A DNA stretch of 64,000 nucleotides from Flavobacterium lipolyticum (GTDB taxonomy: Bacteria; Bacteroidota; Bacteroidia; Flavobacteriales; Flavobacteriaceae): positions 3,410,001-3,474,000 of the forward strand of contig NZ_JAJJMN010000001.1 of NCBI RefSeq assembly GCF_020905335.1, read 5' to 3'. This document shows positions 1 to 6,567 of the stretch, piece by piece. The notes under the pieces are model-generated. The model was not told where the DNA came from, searched no databases, and worked only from the letters and a program-made list of their open reading frames with translations. How positions within the stretch are numbered: position 1 is the stretch's first letter; the number at the start of each line of letters is the position of its first letter. Position numbers and translations under genes: made by a program.

Positions 1-127
1 TTTCTTTTTTCTCAGTGGTTTGAACGTGATCTTTCGCTTTTGTTGGCGTTGTTGTAATTTCGGTTTTTGTTTCTTTTTTACAAGAGATGAAAATAAAGGC
101 TGAGAGAAGTAAAAGTTTGAATTTCAT
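1..127 (-). CDS. Putative lipoprotein, 5' part only (runs off left edge)
   Basis: An ATG at 127-125 on the minus strand opens a reading frame that stays open to the window edge, giving about 42 residues. The start is MKFKLLLLSAFIFISCKKE: a short basic N-terminus, a hydrophobic stretch and a cysteine at residue 16 in a lipobox-like context (FISC). After the cysteine it is rich in Lys, Thr and Glu, like the flexible tether of an outer-membrane lipoprotein. The function cannot be read from this fragment. Confidence 0.6.
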   Translation of the reverse strand, partial: MKFKLLLLSAFIFISCKKETKTEITTTPTKAKDHVQTTEKKE

Positions 128-260
128 GTTTTTAGATGATGATTTTGGTATCGTTTGAAGTTGCCAAAATATAAATATTTGGGCACAGTATTGTAAAAGT
201 GTTGTTTGCAGCAATTTTAATTGCGATAGATATCAGTTGGGTGAAATTTGAAAAAATGAA

Positions 261-410
261 TTTAACACATAGAAACATAGATTTTGGTTGTAATAAAGAG
301 AGCCGCACTAAGAAATATATTTCTTTCACATAGAATGAGATATGTGCATTTAAATGAAGTGAAACGTCTTTTTTATAGAAAATACATTGCCTAGGTTACT
401 ATGTGTTAAA
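261..410. repeat. MITE-like element with 20-bp terminal inverted repeats
   Basis: This fills most of the 319-base gap between the partial lipoprotein and the membrane-protein gene. The arms are at 261-280 (TTTAACACATAGAAACATAG) and 391-410 (CTAGGTTACTATGTGTTAAA); they are inverted and match at 17 of 20 positions. The 110 bases between them are AT-rich and have no credible gene. The shape fits a small non-autonomous mobile or structured repeat. A 65-codon open frame across it (132-329) looks accidental. Confidence 0.5.
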
Positions 411-446
411 ATGAATTACAGCCAATAGGTTTTATTTAGTTTTCTA

Positions 447-806
447 TTATTTTCTAATTTTCACCTGATATACAATTTCCCAAAAGAGGATTGATAGAAT
501 AGCATTGGTGAATATGGCCGTTTTAACTAAATAGGGATCGTATTTGGTAAGCAGATGTAAGTTGGCGAACTGTACGGCCAAAAATAGAGACAAAGCGGCA
601 ATTGCAACAGAGCAGATCACATTCAGTAGAGGTTTCCACTTTAAACCTAAGAAAGAATAAATAATGTTCAAAATAGCAAAACCACAACCCAAAGTAATAT
701 AGGGATCTGTTCCTAATTTCTCCCCCAATTGCAGTAAAAGAGAAGTTGAGGTAAGATATAAAAAGAAAAGGATTGCATAAAAGAGGATTCGTGTTTGAAT
801 TTTCAT
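447..806 (-). CDS. Small integral membrane protein, unknown function
   Basis: 119 residues, beginning MKIQTRILFYAILFF. Four hydrophobic segments, at about residues 6-27, 36-54, 61-80 and 92-112, predict four membrane helices with short loops and a basic C-terminus (VKIRK). No catalytic motif is visible and I do not recognise the family. It is a single gene, with intergenic DNA before the VOC gene upstream. Confidence 0.75.
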   Translation of the reverse strand: MKIQTRILFYAILFFLYLTSTSLLLQLGEKLGTDPYITLGCGFAILNIIYSFLGLKWKPLLNVICSVAIAALSLFLAVQFANLHLLTKYDPYLVKTAIFTNAILSILFWEIVYQVKIRK

Positions 807-879
807 TTTGATGTTTTTTGATGTTTTTTGGGAATAAAAAGGAGTTTTAAAGAATTAAATTAGCCAGTTATCATTTAAA

Positions 880-1263
880 TTATCCTTTTTTACTCATGTG
901 AAGTGCGATTCTGTTTCCTTCACAGTCTTTAAATTCTGCTACCCAGCCAAATTCGCCGTTTGAGGTTATGGGAAATAAAATCTCGGCACCATTTTTTACG
1001 GCCAGATTTATAGTTTCTTCAATATCTTCAGTGTTTAAATAAACAAGAGTTCCATCTATCGTAGGTTTGTATATTTCACCTTGAGCTAAGGCTCCCGAAA
1101 TACCATTGTTGCCTTCGATAAGCGGAAAGAATGCCATTTCATTATCATGAATTCGTTCCCGTTCAAACTCAAAACCAAAAACCGCCGAATAAAATTGTAT
1201 GGCTCTTTCGATGTTGGCTACCGGGATTTCAAAATAAACAACGGGATTCGATTTGTTTTTCAT
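880..1263 (-). CDS. VOC-superfamily (glyoxalase/bleomycin-resistance-like) protein
   Basis: 127 residues with the paired beta-alpha-beta-beta-beta layout of the vicinal oxygen chelate fold. The N-terminal half opens VVYFEIPVANIERAIQFYS and carries GFEFER; the second half ends FKDCEGNRIALHMS, the usual last strand with a metal-ligand or substrate position. Members bind a divalent metal or a small hydrophobic ligand and include glyoxalases and antibiotic-binding proteins. The sequence does not identify the substrate. It lies 46 bp from the DinB-like gene on the same strand. Confidence 0.88.
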   Translation of the reverse strand: MKNKSNPVVYFEIPVANIERAIQFYSAVFGFEFERERIHDNEMAFFPLIEGNNGISGALAQGEIYKPTIDGTLVYLNTEDIEETINLAVKNGAEILFPITSNGEFGWVAEFKDCEGNRIALHMSKKG

Positions 1264-1309
1264 TTTGTTTGGGGCTATTTTTTTAGTGTAAGCGAAGTTA
1301 GAGAAAATT

Positions 1310-1786
1310 CTAGTTCAATTGACTGGATTTTATTTTTTCAATTTGTCGCTTGTGTCGAAGGATATGTACAATCGCATGTTCTGTAAGTTGTTCAATGTCG
1401 TACAATTGTCCCCAACCTGTTTTTATTTTTAGTGAGTCGTCAAATTGTTCTAATTCATTGTCTTTAATTTCTCGAAAAACATTTTCGGTAAAGATGAAAA
1501 CATTCATTAAGTCTTTCAGATATTCGGCAATGGTTACATGAAAAATTTTGTCAGGTCGCTGCATATTGTACCCTTTCAGATTATGAATACTGATGGCATA
1601 GCTATAACCGGAACTTACTACGTGAGACAGAATGTTTTGTATGGATTTACAATCTTCGTCCGTTGTTTTTTCGTCTATGATGTGGGTCAAAACATTATCC
1701 GGAATAGTTTTAATAATATCCTGAAGATCTGTTATTGCTTGTTCGTAGATGTCAAGCAATGCTCCAACTGCTCCTTGTCTGTTCAT
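1310..1786 (-). CDS. DinB-like four-helix-bundle protein
   Basis: 158 residues, predicted mostly helical, with the DinB/YfiT-type pattern: a first helix with YEQAITDLQDII, a middle helix with ILSHVVSSGYSYA and a last helix with TEHAIVHILRHKRQIE. The His residues of helices 2 and 4 are in the places used for metal binding in this superfamily. Known members are metal-dependent thiol transferases or hydrolases, but many are uncharacterised. Its ATG overlaps the stop of the upstream DUF5071 gene by 4 bp (1783-1786), so the two are translationally coupled. Confidence 0.78.
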   Translation of the reverse strand: MNRQGAVGALLDIYEQAITDLQDIIKTIPDNVLTHIIDEKTTDEDCKSIQNILSHVVSSGYSYAISIHNLKGYNMQRPDKIFHVTIAEYLKDLMNVFIFTENVFREIKDNELEQFDDSLKIKTGWGQLYDIEQLTEHAIVHILRHKRQIEKIKSSQLN

Positions 1787-2163
1787 TTTTGTGTTTTGTT
1801 AATTATTTTTGTTGCAATTTCAGAAATTTCTTCGTCGATTTCATCTTTAGTCGGGTCTTTTACGATTCTTTCGATTTCATTTAAAACCATTTGATCTTTA
1901 ATGATCTCTCCAAAAGTATCAAGAATCCAATATTTCCAAACCTGATCCTGACTTTGTAAAATTTTCAATATTTCAGAAGAAATTTTTTCACAGTAAGTAA
2001 TCAGAAACACTGCAATTGGTCTACTAACTGGCCAATTCATATCCTGTAACCATTTAAGTAAATCCGGAATAATAGACTCGATCTCTTCAAATGAGTAGTT
2101 TTTTAGTTTTTCGACTGTTTCGAAATCAAATTTATCTTTTGGGATTAAATTTTTGACATTCAT
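1783..2163 (-). CDS. DUF5071-type small protein
   Basis: 126 residues starting MNVKNLIPKDKFDFETVEKL. The LIPKDK start, the helix SFEEIESIIPDLLKWLQDMN and the NWPV motif are what I associate with DUF5071, a small all-helical domain resembling HEAT-type repeats. Its job is unknown. It overlaps the DinB-like gene by 4 bp in an ATGA arrangement, so the two are co-transcribed. I infer an accessory or immunity-like role only weakly, since such small helical proteins often sit in accessory clusters. Confidence 0.75.
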   Translation of the reverse strand: MNVKNLIPKDKFDFETVEKLKNYSFEEIESIIPDLLKWLQDMNWPVSRPIAVFLITYCEKISSEILKILQSQDQVWKYWILDTFGEIIKDQMVLNEIERIVKDPTKDEIDEEISEIATKIINKTQK

Positions 2164-2207
2164 ATTGCTCAGATCTGTTAGTTGAATTTTGTATTATATA
2201 TTGACCC

Positions 2208-2831
2208 TTATAAAAAAGCGTTTTTTTTCATTTGTTTTCTTAAAAAAAGAACGATTAAAAAGAAAATAAAAGCTAAGATTGCCAATCTTGAAGCATTTCC
2301 GGATGCACTCATTCGTGCCTGATGTTCTCTGCCATAAGGACCGGAATGTTTCATAGATCCGAGAACAAATTGCATTTTTTGAAAATTTGATTTATCATTT
2401 TTAGGATCATCAGAAAGGAGAATGTTGATCCAGCCTTTTTCTCCCAGACTTTTTGCTTCAAACAATGTTCTTCCGAACATATTATATCTGGCAAGCGAGT
2501 AATTTTGATTGGCGTTAATTATTAAGGTATCGCATTTGAAATCTTCGGCAGTAATTTTATTTAGCATTTTCAGCACACTTTCTGATCTTTCTGCGCCAGC
2601 TCCTGGATTTTCATAATATTGATATGCAATTGTTGGTGTTTCGCCGATTGCAGTAGAGTCTGTGAAAATTTTTCCATTCTCGTAAAAAGCATCATAATTT
2701 AATCCCTTATTTTCTTTTTTTATTTGCGAAAACTCGCTAGGAACCTGAAAACTGACATCTCGCAATTCGATTTTGTTTTGAGAGTAGAAACTAATTGTTG
2801 TAATTAAAATTAGTAAAAAGAGGTTTTTCAT
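2208..2831 (-). CDS. Exported protein with C-terminal membrane anchor, unknown family
   Basis: 207 residues. The N-terminus MKNLFLLILITTISFYSQ is a signal peptide with probable cleavage after the Ser-Gln. A periplasmic domain of about 155 residues follows, with FQVPSEFSQIKKENKG resembling the opening of small stress- or fatty-acid-responsive exported domains. Near residues 183-198 is a single hydrophobic helix (LAILAFIFFLIVLFLRKQ) followed by a basic tail, so the protein is anchored with its tail in the cytoplasm. It is the first of three consecutive small exported-protein genes on this strand. Confidence 0.7.
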   Translation of the reverse strand: MKNLFLLILITTISFYSQNKIELRDVSFQVPSEFSQIKKENKGLNYDAFYENGKIFTDSTAIGETPTIAYQYYENPGAGAERSESVLKMLNKITAEDFKCDTLIINANQNYSLARYNMFGRTLFEAKSLGEKGWINILLSDDPKNDKSNFQKMQFVLGSMKHSGPYGREHQARMSASGNASRLAILAFIFFLIVLFLRKQMKKNAFL

Positions 2832-2898
2832 AGAGAGCTGATTATGATGTAAAAATGTATTAAGGAGTTTTGAATTGTAGATAAACTCTGTTTTTTTC

Positions 2899-3348
2899 TT
2901 ATTGTAAAATAGTCTCTATTTTGGTCTCTGACTTTTCTTTGAGAACACTGTCAGGATGAAAATTCCAGACAATCAGAAATTTTCCTTTTGCAAGATATTC
3001 TTCCGGACGTTCGTCAGTTGGCTGACCGTCTTTTCCCCAAAGTAATCCTTGCAGAAACCTATCGCCCTTAAAAGTGTGTTCAAATTCAAAATACATTACA
3101 GATCCACGATCCGTTTTGCTTTTAAAATTTTGAATCGATTTACTTTTTAAGGTTCCGACAATGCTGGCGTAGGTTTCAATATCATTATAAAAAGTACAGG
3201 CTTGTGGAGTAATACAAATATTACCATCGTTTAAAGTGTAGCCTTTGGGAATTTCTTTTGGTTTTAGTTTTAGATCAGCAATTGTCTGACCGAATAAAGT
3301 AGTAGTAAATAATAAAAATAATACCGACAGGGGAATCGTAATTTTCAT
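2899..3348 (-). CDS. Small exported protein, unknown function
   Basis: 149 residues with a clear signal peptide (MKITIPLSVLFLLFTTTLFG, then QTIAD). The mature part carries two cysteines within NICITPQACTF, which may form a disulfide. I do not recognise the family. It lies between two other small exported-protein genes on the same strand with 40-70 bp gaps, so the three may form one transcript. Confidence 0.68.
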   Translation of the reverse strand: MKITIPLSVLFLLFTTTLFGQTIADLKLKPKEIPKGYTLNDGNICITPQACTFYNDIETYASIVGTLKSKSIQNFKSKTDRGSVMYFEFEHTFKGDRFLQGLLWGKDGQPTDERPEEYLAKGKFLIVWNFHPDSVLKEKSETKIETILQ

Positions 3349-3388
3349 GGTTTTATGCTGTTAGGTTTGTTGAGCGAAAATAGTTTTT

Positions 3389-3724
3389 TTACTTTTTTCT
3401 TATTTTAACTTCTTTCTCTTTTTCGTCATAATATAAAAGATCTTTATTTTTTTCAAACCAAGATCTCCACTTTTTTATAGTTTTATCAGGCGGAAATACA
3501 GGCATATCAAATGCCTCTTCCATTTTGTAGGTAATGCCGGTTATATCTATCAAAAACTTTCGAGCTTCGTAAACCATGTTTAAACTTATCGATTCATTTT
3601 CGTTTTTAGATAATCTTTCAAATGATTCGAGGTTTTCCAGAAAGATTGCTTGAGGATTTTGTGCATTTACTTTGTTTGTAAAGGAAAGTAAAATCAGAAA
3701 TAAAATAATGGTTAGTTTTTTCAT
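3389..3724 (-). CDS. Small exported protein, unknown function
   Basis: 111 residues with a signal peptide of about 21 residues (hydrophobic IILFLILLSF, probable cleavage after VNA, before QNPQA). The mature part is helical and charged, with a WRSWFEKNKDLLYYDEKE segment near the C-terminus that resembles the end of HEAT-like or peptidase-linked domains, although it is too short for a family call. It is the upstream member of the three-gene set. Confidence 0.65.
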   Translation of the reverse strand: MKKLTIILFLILLSFTNKVNAQNPQAIFLENLESFERLSKNENESISLNMVYEARKFLIDITGITYKMEEAFDMPVFPPDKTIKKWRSWFEKNKDLLYYDEKEKEVKIRKK

Positions 3725-3735
3725 AGGTTAGTTTA

Positions 3736-3771
3736 TAAAAAAAGCACAAACTCTAAAGATATTTGTGCTTT
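3736..3771 (-). terminator. Intrinsic terminator of the XRE regulator gene
   Basis: Perfect 10-bp stem: AAAGCACAAA at 3741-3750 and TTTGTGCTTT at 3762-3771. The A-run at 3737-3743 becomes the U-tract on the minus strand. It lies 25 bases after the stop of the regulator gene. Confidence 0.75.
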
Positions 3772-3795
3772 CGTGAAATTTATATTTTTGAGTAA

Positions 3796-4185
3796 TTATT
3801 TTCCTTTATATAATTTTTCTAAATACTCGTTTTTGTCCTTTTCAGCCTGAACCAAACGTTCGTAAAGTTCCACCACTTTATCAAGAGGATTGAAATTACA
3901 AGAATTGTTAGTTATAAAGCTACCAGTAACAGATTCGTGAAAAGTATTGAAGTAATTGATAACATTCTCTTCCGAAAAATTTTCAATAGCTTCAACGGTA
4001 ACGCCAAGTACTTTTGCAATTTCTACAAGTTTTGCAGCTTCAATCGTTTCACTCGCCTCTAAATTAGAAACAGATTGCTGACTTACGCCAATTGCAATCG
4101 CAAGTGCTTCCTGCTTCATACCTTTAAGCTCTCTGATTCGGCTAATGTTTCTGCCAATGTGTTTTGATTTGGTTGCTGTGCTCAT
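3796..4185 (-). CDS. XRE-family HTH transcriptional regulator
   Basis: 129 residues. An XRE/Cro-type helix-turn-helix covers about residues 10-65 (IGRNISRIRELKGMKQEALA and SQQSVSNLEASE). The tail carries a conserved FNPLDK block and a coiled-coil-like end (YERLVQAEKDKNEYLEKLY). A close paralogue with the same layout is at 46437-46853; both keep the FNPLDK block and the charged tail. Its promoter box ends 4 nt before the ATG, as in the paralogue, so the mRNA is probably leaderless. Target genes are unknown; autoregulation is likely. Confidence 0.9.
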   Translation of the reverse strand: MSTATKSKHIGRNISRIRELKGMKQEALAIAIGVSQQSVSNLEASETIEAAKLVEIAKVLGVTVEAIENFSEENVINYFNTFHESVTGSFITNNSCNFNPLDKVVELYERLVQAEKDKNEYLEKLYKGK

Positions 4186-4189
4186 ATTT

Positions 4190-4216
4190 CAAAGGTATTT
4201 AATTTTTTTTTACAAA
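4190..4216 (-). promoter_or_regulatory. Promoter of the XRE gene, abutting the start codon
   Basis: On the minus strand, TTTG (4216-4213), 15 bases, then TACCTTTG (4197-4190), matching the Bacteroidota -33/-7 pattern TTTG...TAnnTTTG. Only 4 bases separate the box from the ATG at 4185. Transcription would start at or next to the ATG. Confidence 0.6.
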
Positions 4217-4395
4217 ATAGCTATTGGTAAAAAACAGGTTTTTTGGTACGATACTATTTTTGATTGATTTTGTATAGAACAAAGGTATGTTTTTTCGGAT
4301 AGGATTTTTAATCTTTTCACTTCAGAATTTTATCTTCATCGCTAGCGCGAGCGTCCCGCTCGTGCTCGAAAATTTGTCTCGCTAATGAATCTTTA

Positions 4396-4764
4396 TTAGT
4401 AGCAATAATCACTAACACATATTTTCCATTCATCATCATCCTGATCTTTACCTTTCAAATCAGAATATGTATTAGTAATACAATCTTTATCAACTTCAGA
4501 ACCACATAAAGTGTATGAGATAAGTTTTATTACACTTGCTTTTTTATTTCCCCAAAATATTACCCCATATGTTGAATATGAAGAATATTTATAACTATTT
4601 GTAGCTTCATTTAATTCGGAACCCGTTAGAAATGTTACCTCGATCACATATTTTTTTGACCAACCGTCTTGAGTCATATATCTTACAGTACATGTCTGTA
4701 CGTATTTTGCTGAAGCATTTAAGGTTATGAAAATAAATGCTATAAAAAGTAATTTTTTCTTCAT
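4396..4764 (-). CDS. Small exported protein, unknown function
   Basis: I place the start at the internal ATG at 4764, because the protein then begins MKKKLLFIAFIFITLNASA, a normal signal peptide with cleavage after ASA. The 19 residues available upstream are Asn-rich and would bury it. The mature part is about 100 residues with five cysteines (for example VQTCTVRYM and KICVSDYCY at the end), suggesting disulfides outside the cytoplasm. No family recognised. It is isolated, with repeat DNA on both sides. Confidence 0.6.
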   Translation of the reverse strand: MKKKLLFIAFIFITLNASAKYVQTCTVRYMTQDGWSKKYVIEVTFLTGSELNEATNSYKYSSYSTYGVIFWGNKKASVIKLISYTLCGSEVDKDCITNTYSDLKGKDQDDDEWKICVSDYCY

Positions 4765-4837
4765 ATTGAATAAAATGTTGTTTTCAAATATAGTATTTTT
4801 ATCGTTAAAATTTGTATTCATATTAGATGGATTACGT

Positions 4838-4925
4838 CAGGGATAGAGGCGGTATCCTTTTGTGAAGTGAAACGGAACAAAAGATATAGCCGAAAGCCCG
4901 GCCCGGAGGGAGATGCCTAAGGTAT
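4838..4925 (+). ncRNA. Structured repeat, GGATAG/AGCCCG family, copy 1 (possible Flavo-1-like RNA)
   Basis: GC-rich island in AT-rich surroundings: AGGGATAGAGGCGGTATCC, then a hairpin built from TCCTTTTGT and ACAAAAGATA, then GCCGAAAGCCCGG and GGGAGATGCC. The same order of blocks recurs at 46914-47012 (reverse strand) and 47617-47700. From memory it may belong to the Flavo-1 RNA motif of Flavobacteria; this is unverified. It could equally be a plain dispersed repeat. Confidence 0.4.
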
Positions 4926-4980
4926 TAAAATTCAAGTCCCAATCATATTTTTGTAATGTCAAGGAGATTTTCGCACTGTT

Positions 4981-5084
4981 TGTCATTTCGACCGAAGGGA
5001 GAAATCACACTCGATAATTGATAAAGATTGGCGATTTTCTTTGCGGCATTTCTAGTGCGATTTCTCCCTTCGGTCGAAATGACA
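4981..5084. repeat. Inverted repeat, GTCATTTCGACCGAAGG family, copy 1
   Basis: Perfect 26-bp arms at 4981-5006 and 5059-5084 (inner end GAGAAATC, core TTTCGACCGAAGGGAGAA), with 52 bases between. A second copy is at 47262-47400 and shares the centre (AAAGATTGGCGATTTT and TTTCTAGTG). It sits just past the lysA terminator. Reading frames here (5005-5226, 5018-5203) are translations of the repeat, not genes. Confidence 0.7.
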
Positions 5085-5089
5085 AGATT

Positions 5090-5126
5090 GTAAAAAAAAA
5101 TCCCGCTTCAATTAAGAAACGGGACT
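5090..5126 (-). terminator. Intrinsic terminator of lysA
   Basis: On the minus strand the stem GTCCCGTTTC / GAAGCGGGAT (one G-U pair; arms 5101-5109 and 5116-5124) is followed by a run of U from the A-run at 5092-5100. It lies 27 bases past the lysA stop codon. Confidence 0.75.
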
Positions 5127-5152
5127 TCGATGATATTCTCTTTTTTTTTATT

Positions 5153-6376
5153 TTAAACTGTTGCAGCAACTTCTTGTGGCAACGGAATTTGATTTTTAAG
5201 TAAATCTTCGAAAGTTTCGTGAGCACGAATCAGGATTCCCTGACCGTTCATCCATAAAACTTCGGCTGGTTTGTATCTTGAATTGTAGTTCGAAGACATG
5301 GAGAAGCAATAAGCTCCTGCATTTCTGAACGCTAAGATATCACCTTCTGTAATCTCTGAAATTCTGCGGTTATTGGCAAAAGTATCCGTTTCGCAGATGT
5401 AACCTACTACCGAGTAAAAACGCTCTTTTCCTTTTGGGTTGGAGATGTTTTCAATATGGTGCTGTGAACCGTAAAACATTGGACGGATTAAGTGGTTGAA
5501 ACCACTGTCAACCCCTGCGAAAACTGTCGAAGTGGTTTGTTTTACTACGTTTACTTTGGCTAAGAAGAAACCAGCTTCGCTCACCAGGAATTTTCCGGGT
5601 TCGAAAATCAACGTTAAATCTCTACCGTATTCTGTACAGAAAGAATTGAATCTTTTAGATAATTTTTTACCTAATTCTTCAATATCCGTTTCGATATCGT
5701 CTTTTTTGTAAGGCACTTTGAATCCGCTTCCGAAATCTAAGAATTGTAATTCTTTGAAATGTTTAGCCGTATCAAATAAGATTTCAGCGGCATACAAGAA
5801 TACTTCGATATCTAAAATATCCGATCCTGTGTGCATGTGAATCCCCACAATATGCATTTTTGTATTTTCAACAATACGCAAAATATGCGGTATCTGGTGA
5901 ACAGAGATTCCGAATTTACTATCGATATGTCCAACGGAAATATTGGCATTTCCACCCGCCATTACGTGTGGATTGATACGAATGCATACCGGTATATTAG
6001 GATGTTTGGTTCCGAATTGCTCTAAAATAGATAAATTGTCAATGTTGATCTGTACACCCATTGCGGCTACTTCTTCGATTTCTTCTAAAGAAACTCCGTT
6101 TGGTGTAAAGAAAATTTTGTCAGGATCATAGCCGGCATGAAGGCCTAATTGAACCTCCTGAATCGATACCGTATCTAAGCCAGATCCCATGTTCTTTAAT
6201 AGCTGAAGAATGGCAACGTTAGACAATGCCTTCATGGCATAATTAACTCTTAAGTTTTCTACCTTAGAGAAAGCTTTAGTTAACCTGTTGTACTGAGATT
6301 GGATTTTTTCGGCATCATATACATATAATGGACTTCCAAATTGGTCTGCTAACTGCAGTAAATCTTTTGCTTGCAT
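5153..6376 (-). CDS. lysA: Diaminopimelate decarboxylase
   Basis: 407 residues from the ATG at 6376. It decarboxylates meso-diaminopimelate to L-lysine, the last step of lysine synthesis, with PLP. The fold-type III signature is clear: PLP lysine K49 in NYAMKA, the phosphate-binding region GHIDSKFGIS and HMHTGSD, then the FEPGKFLV block and the partner-subunit active-site segment ICETDTFANN. I chose the internal start because the 23 earlier codons (LFFNLKFVNRQ...) are not conserved in type and a TTTG-N19-TAAGTTTG promoter (6424-6394) lies inside that extension, 17 nt before the ATG. A single gene with its own terminator. Confidence 0.95.
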   Translation of the reverse strand: MQAKDLLQLADQFGSPLYVYDAEKIQSQYNRLTKAFSKVENLRVNYAMKALSNVAILQLLKNMGSGLDTVSIQEVQLGLHAGYDPDKIFFTPNGVSLEEIEEVAAMGVQINIDNLSILEQFGTKHPNIPVCIRINPHVMAGGNANISVGHIDSKFGISVHQIPHILRIVENTKMHIVGIHMHTGSDILDIEVFLYAAEILFDTAKHFKELQFLDFGSGFKVPYKKDDIETDIEELGKKLSKRFNSFCTEYGRDLTLIFEPGKFLVSEAGFFLAKVNVVKQTTSTVFAGVDSGFNHLIRPMFYGSQHHIENISNPKGKERFYSVVGYICETDTFANNRRISEITEGDILAFRNAGAYCFSMSSNYNSRYKPAEVLWMNGQGILIRAHETFEDLLKNQIPLPQEVAATV

Positions 6377-6393
6377 CTGTAAACTATTTTCAG

Positions 6394-6424
6394 CAAACTT
6401 ATTACTCTTTTGCCGATTGACAAA
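6394..6424 (-). promoter_or_regulatory. Promoter of lysA
   Basis: On the minus strand: TTTG at 6424-6421, 19 bases, TAAGTTTG at 6401-6394, matching the Bacteroidota consensus. The ATG is 17 bases further. It supports the shorter lysA start. Confidence 0.6.
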
Positions 6425-6530
6425 TTTTAAATTGAAAAATAACAAATTGTAACAAATTGTTATAAAATAAACATTTAAAGTTTTTTTAACTTTTAGTGGT
6501 TTCTAATTCTTATTTAGAGTTAATAAAAAT

Positions 6531-6538
6531 TATATTTG
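6531..6538 (+). promoter_or_regulatory. -7 box of the TonB receptor gene
   Basis: TATATTTG fits TAnnTTTG and lies 29 bases before the ATG at 6568. I see no clear TTTG at the expected upstream distance, so the call is partial. Confidence 0.4.
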
Positions 6539-6567
6539 CCCCAAAATTACACTATTAGAGATTATTT

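Noticed and set aside
132..329. 65-codon reading frame in the left gap
   Set aside because: Overlaps the inverted-repeat element, has no recognisable domain and an odd composition.
5005..5226. Reading frames inside the GTCATTTCG repeat (5005-5226, 5018-5203)
   Set aside because: They are translations of the repeat and its overlap with the lysA end.
6377..6445. Longer N-terminus of LysA
   Set aside because: The extension contains the promoter elements and is not LysA-like.
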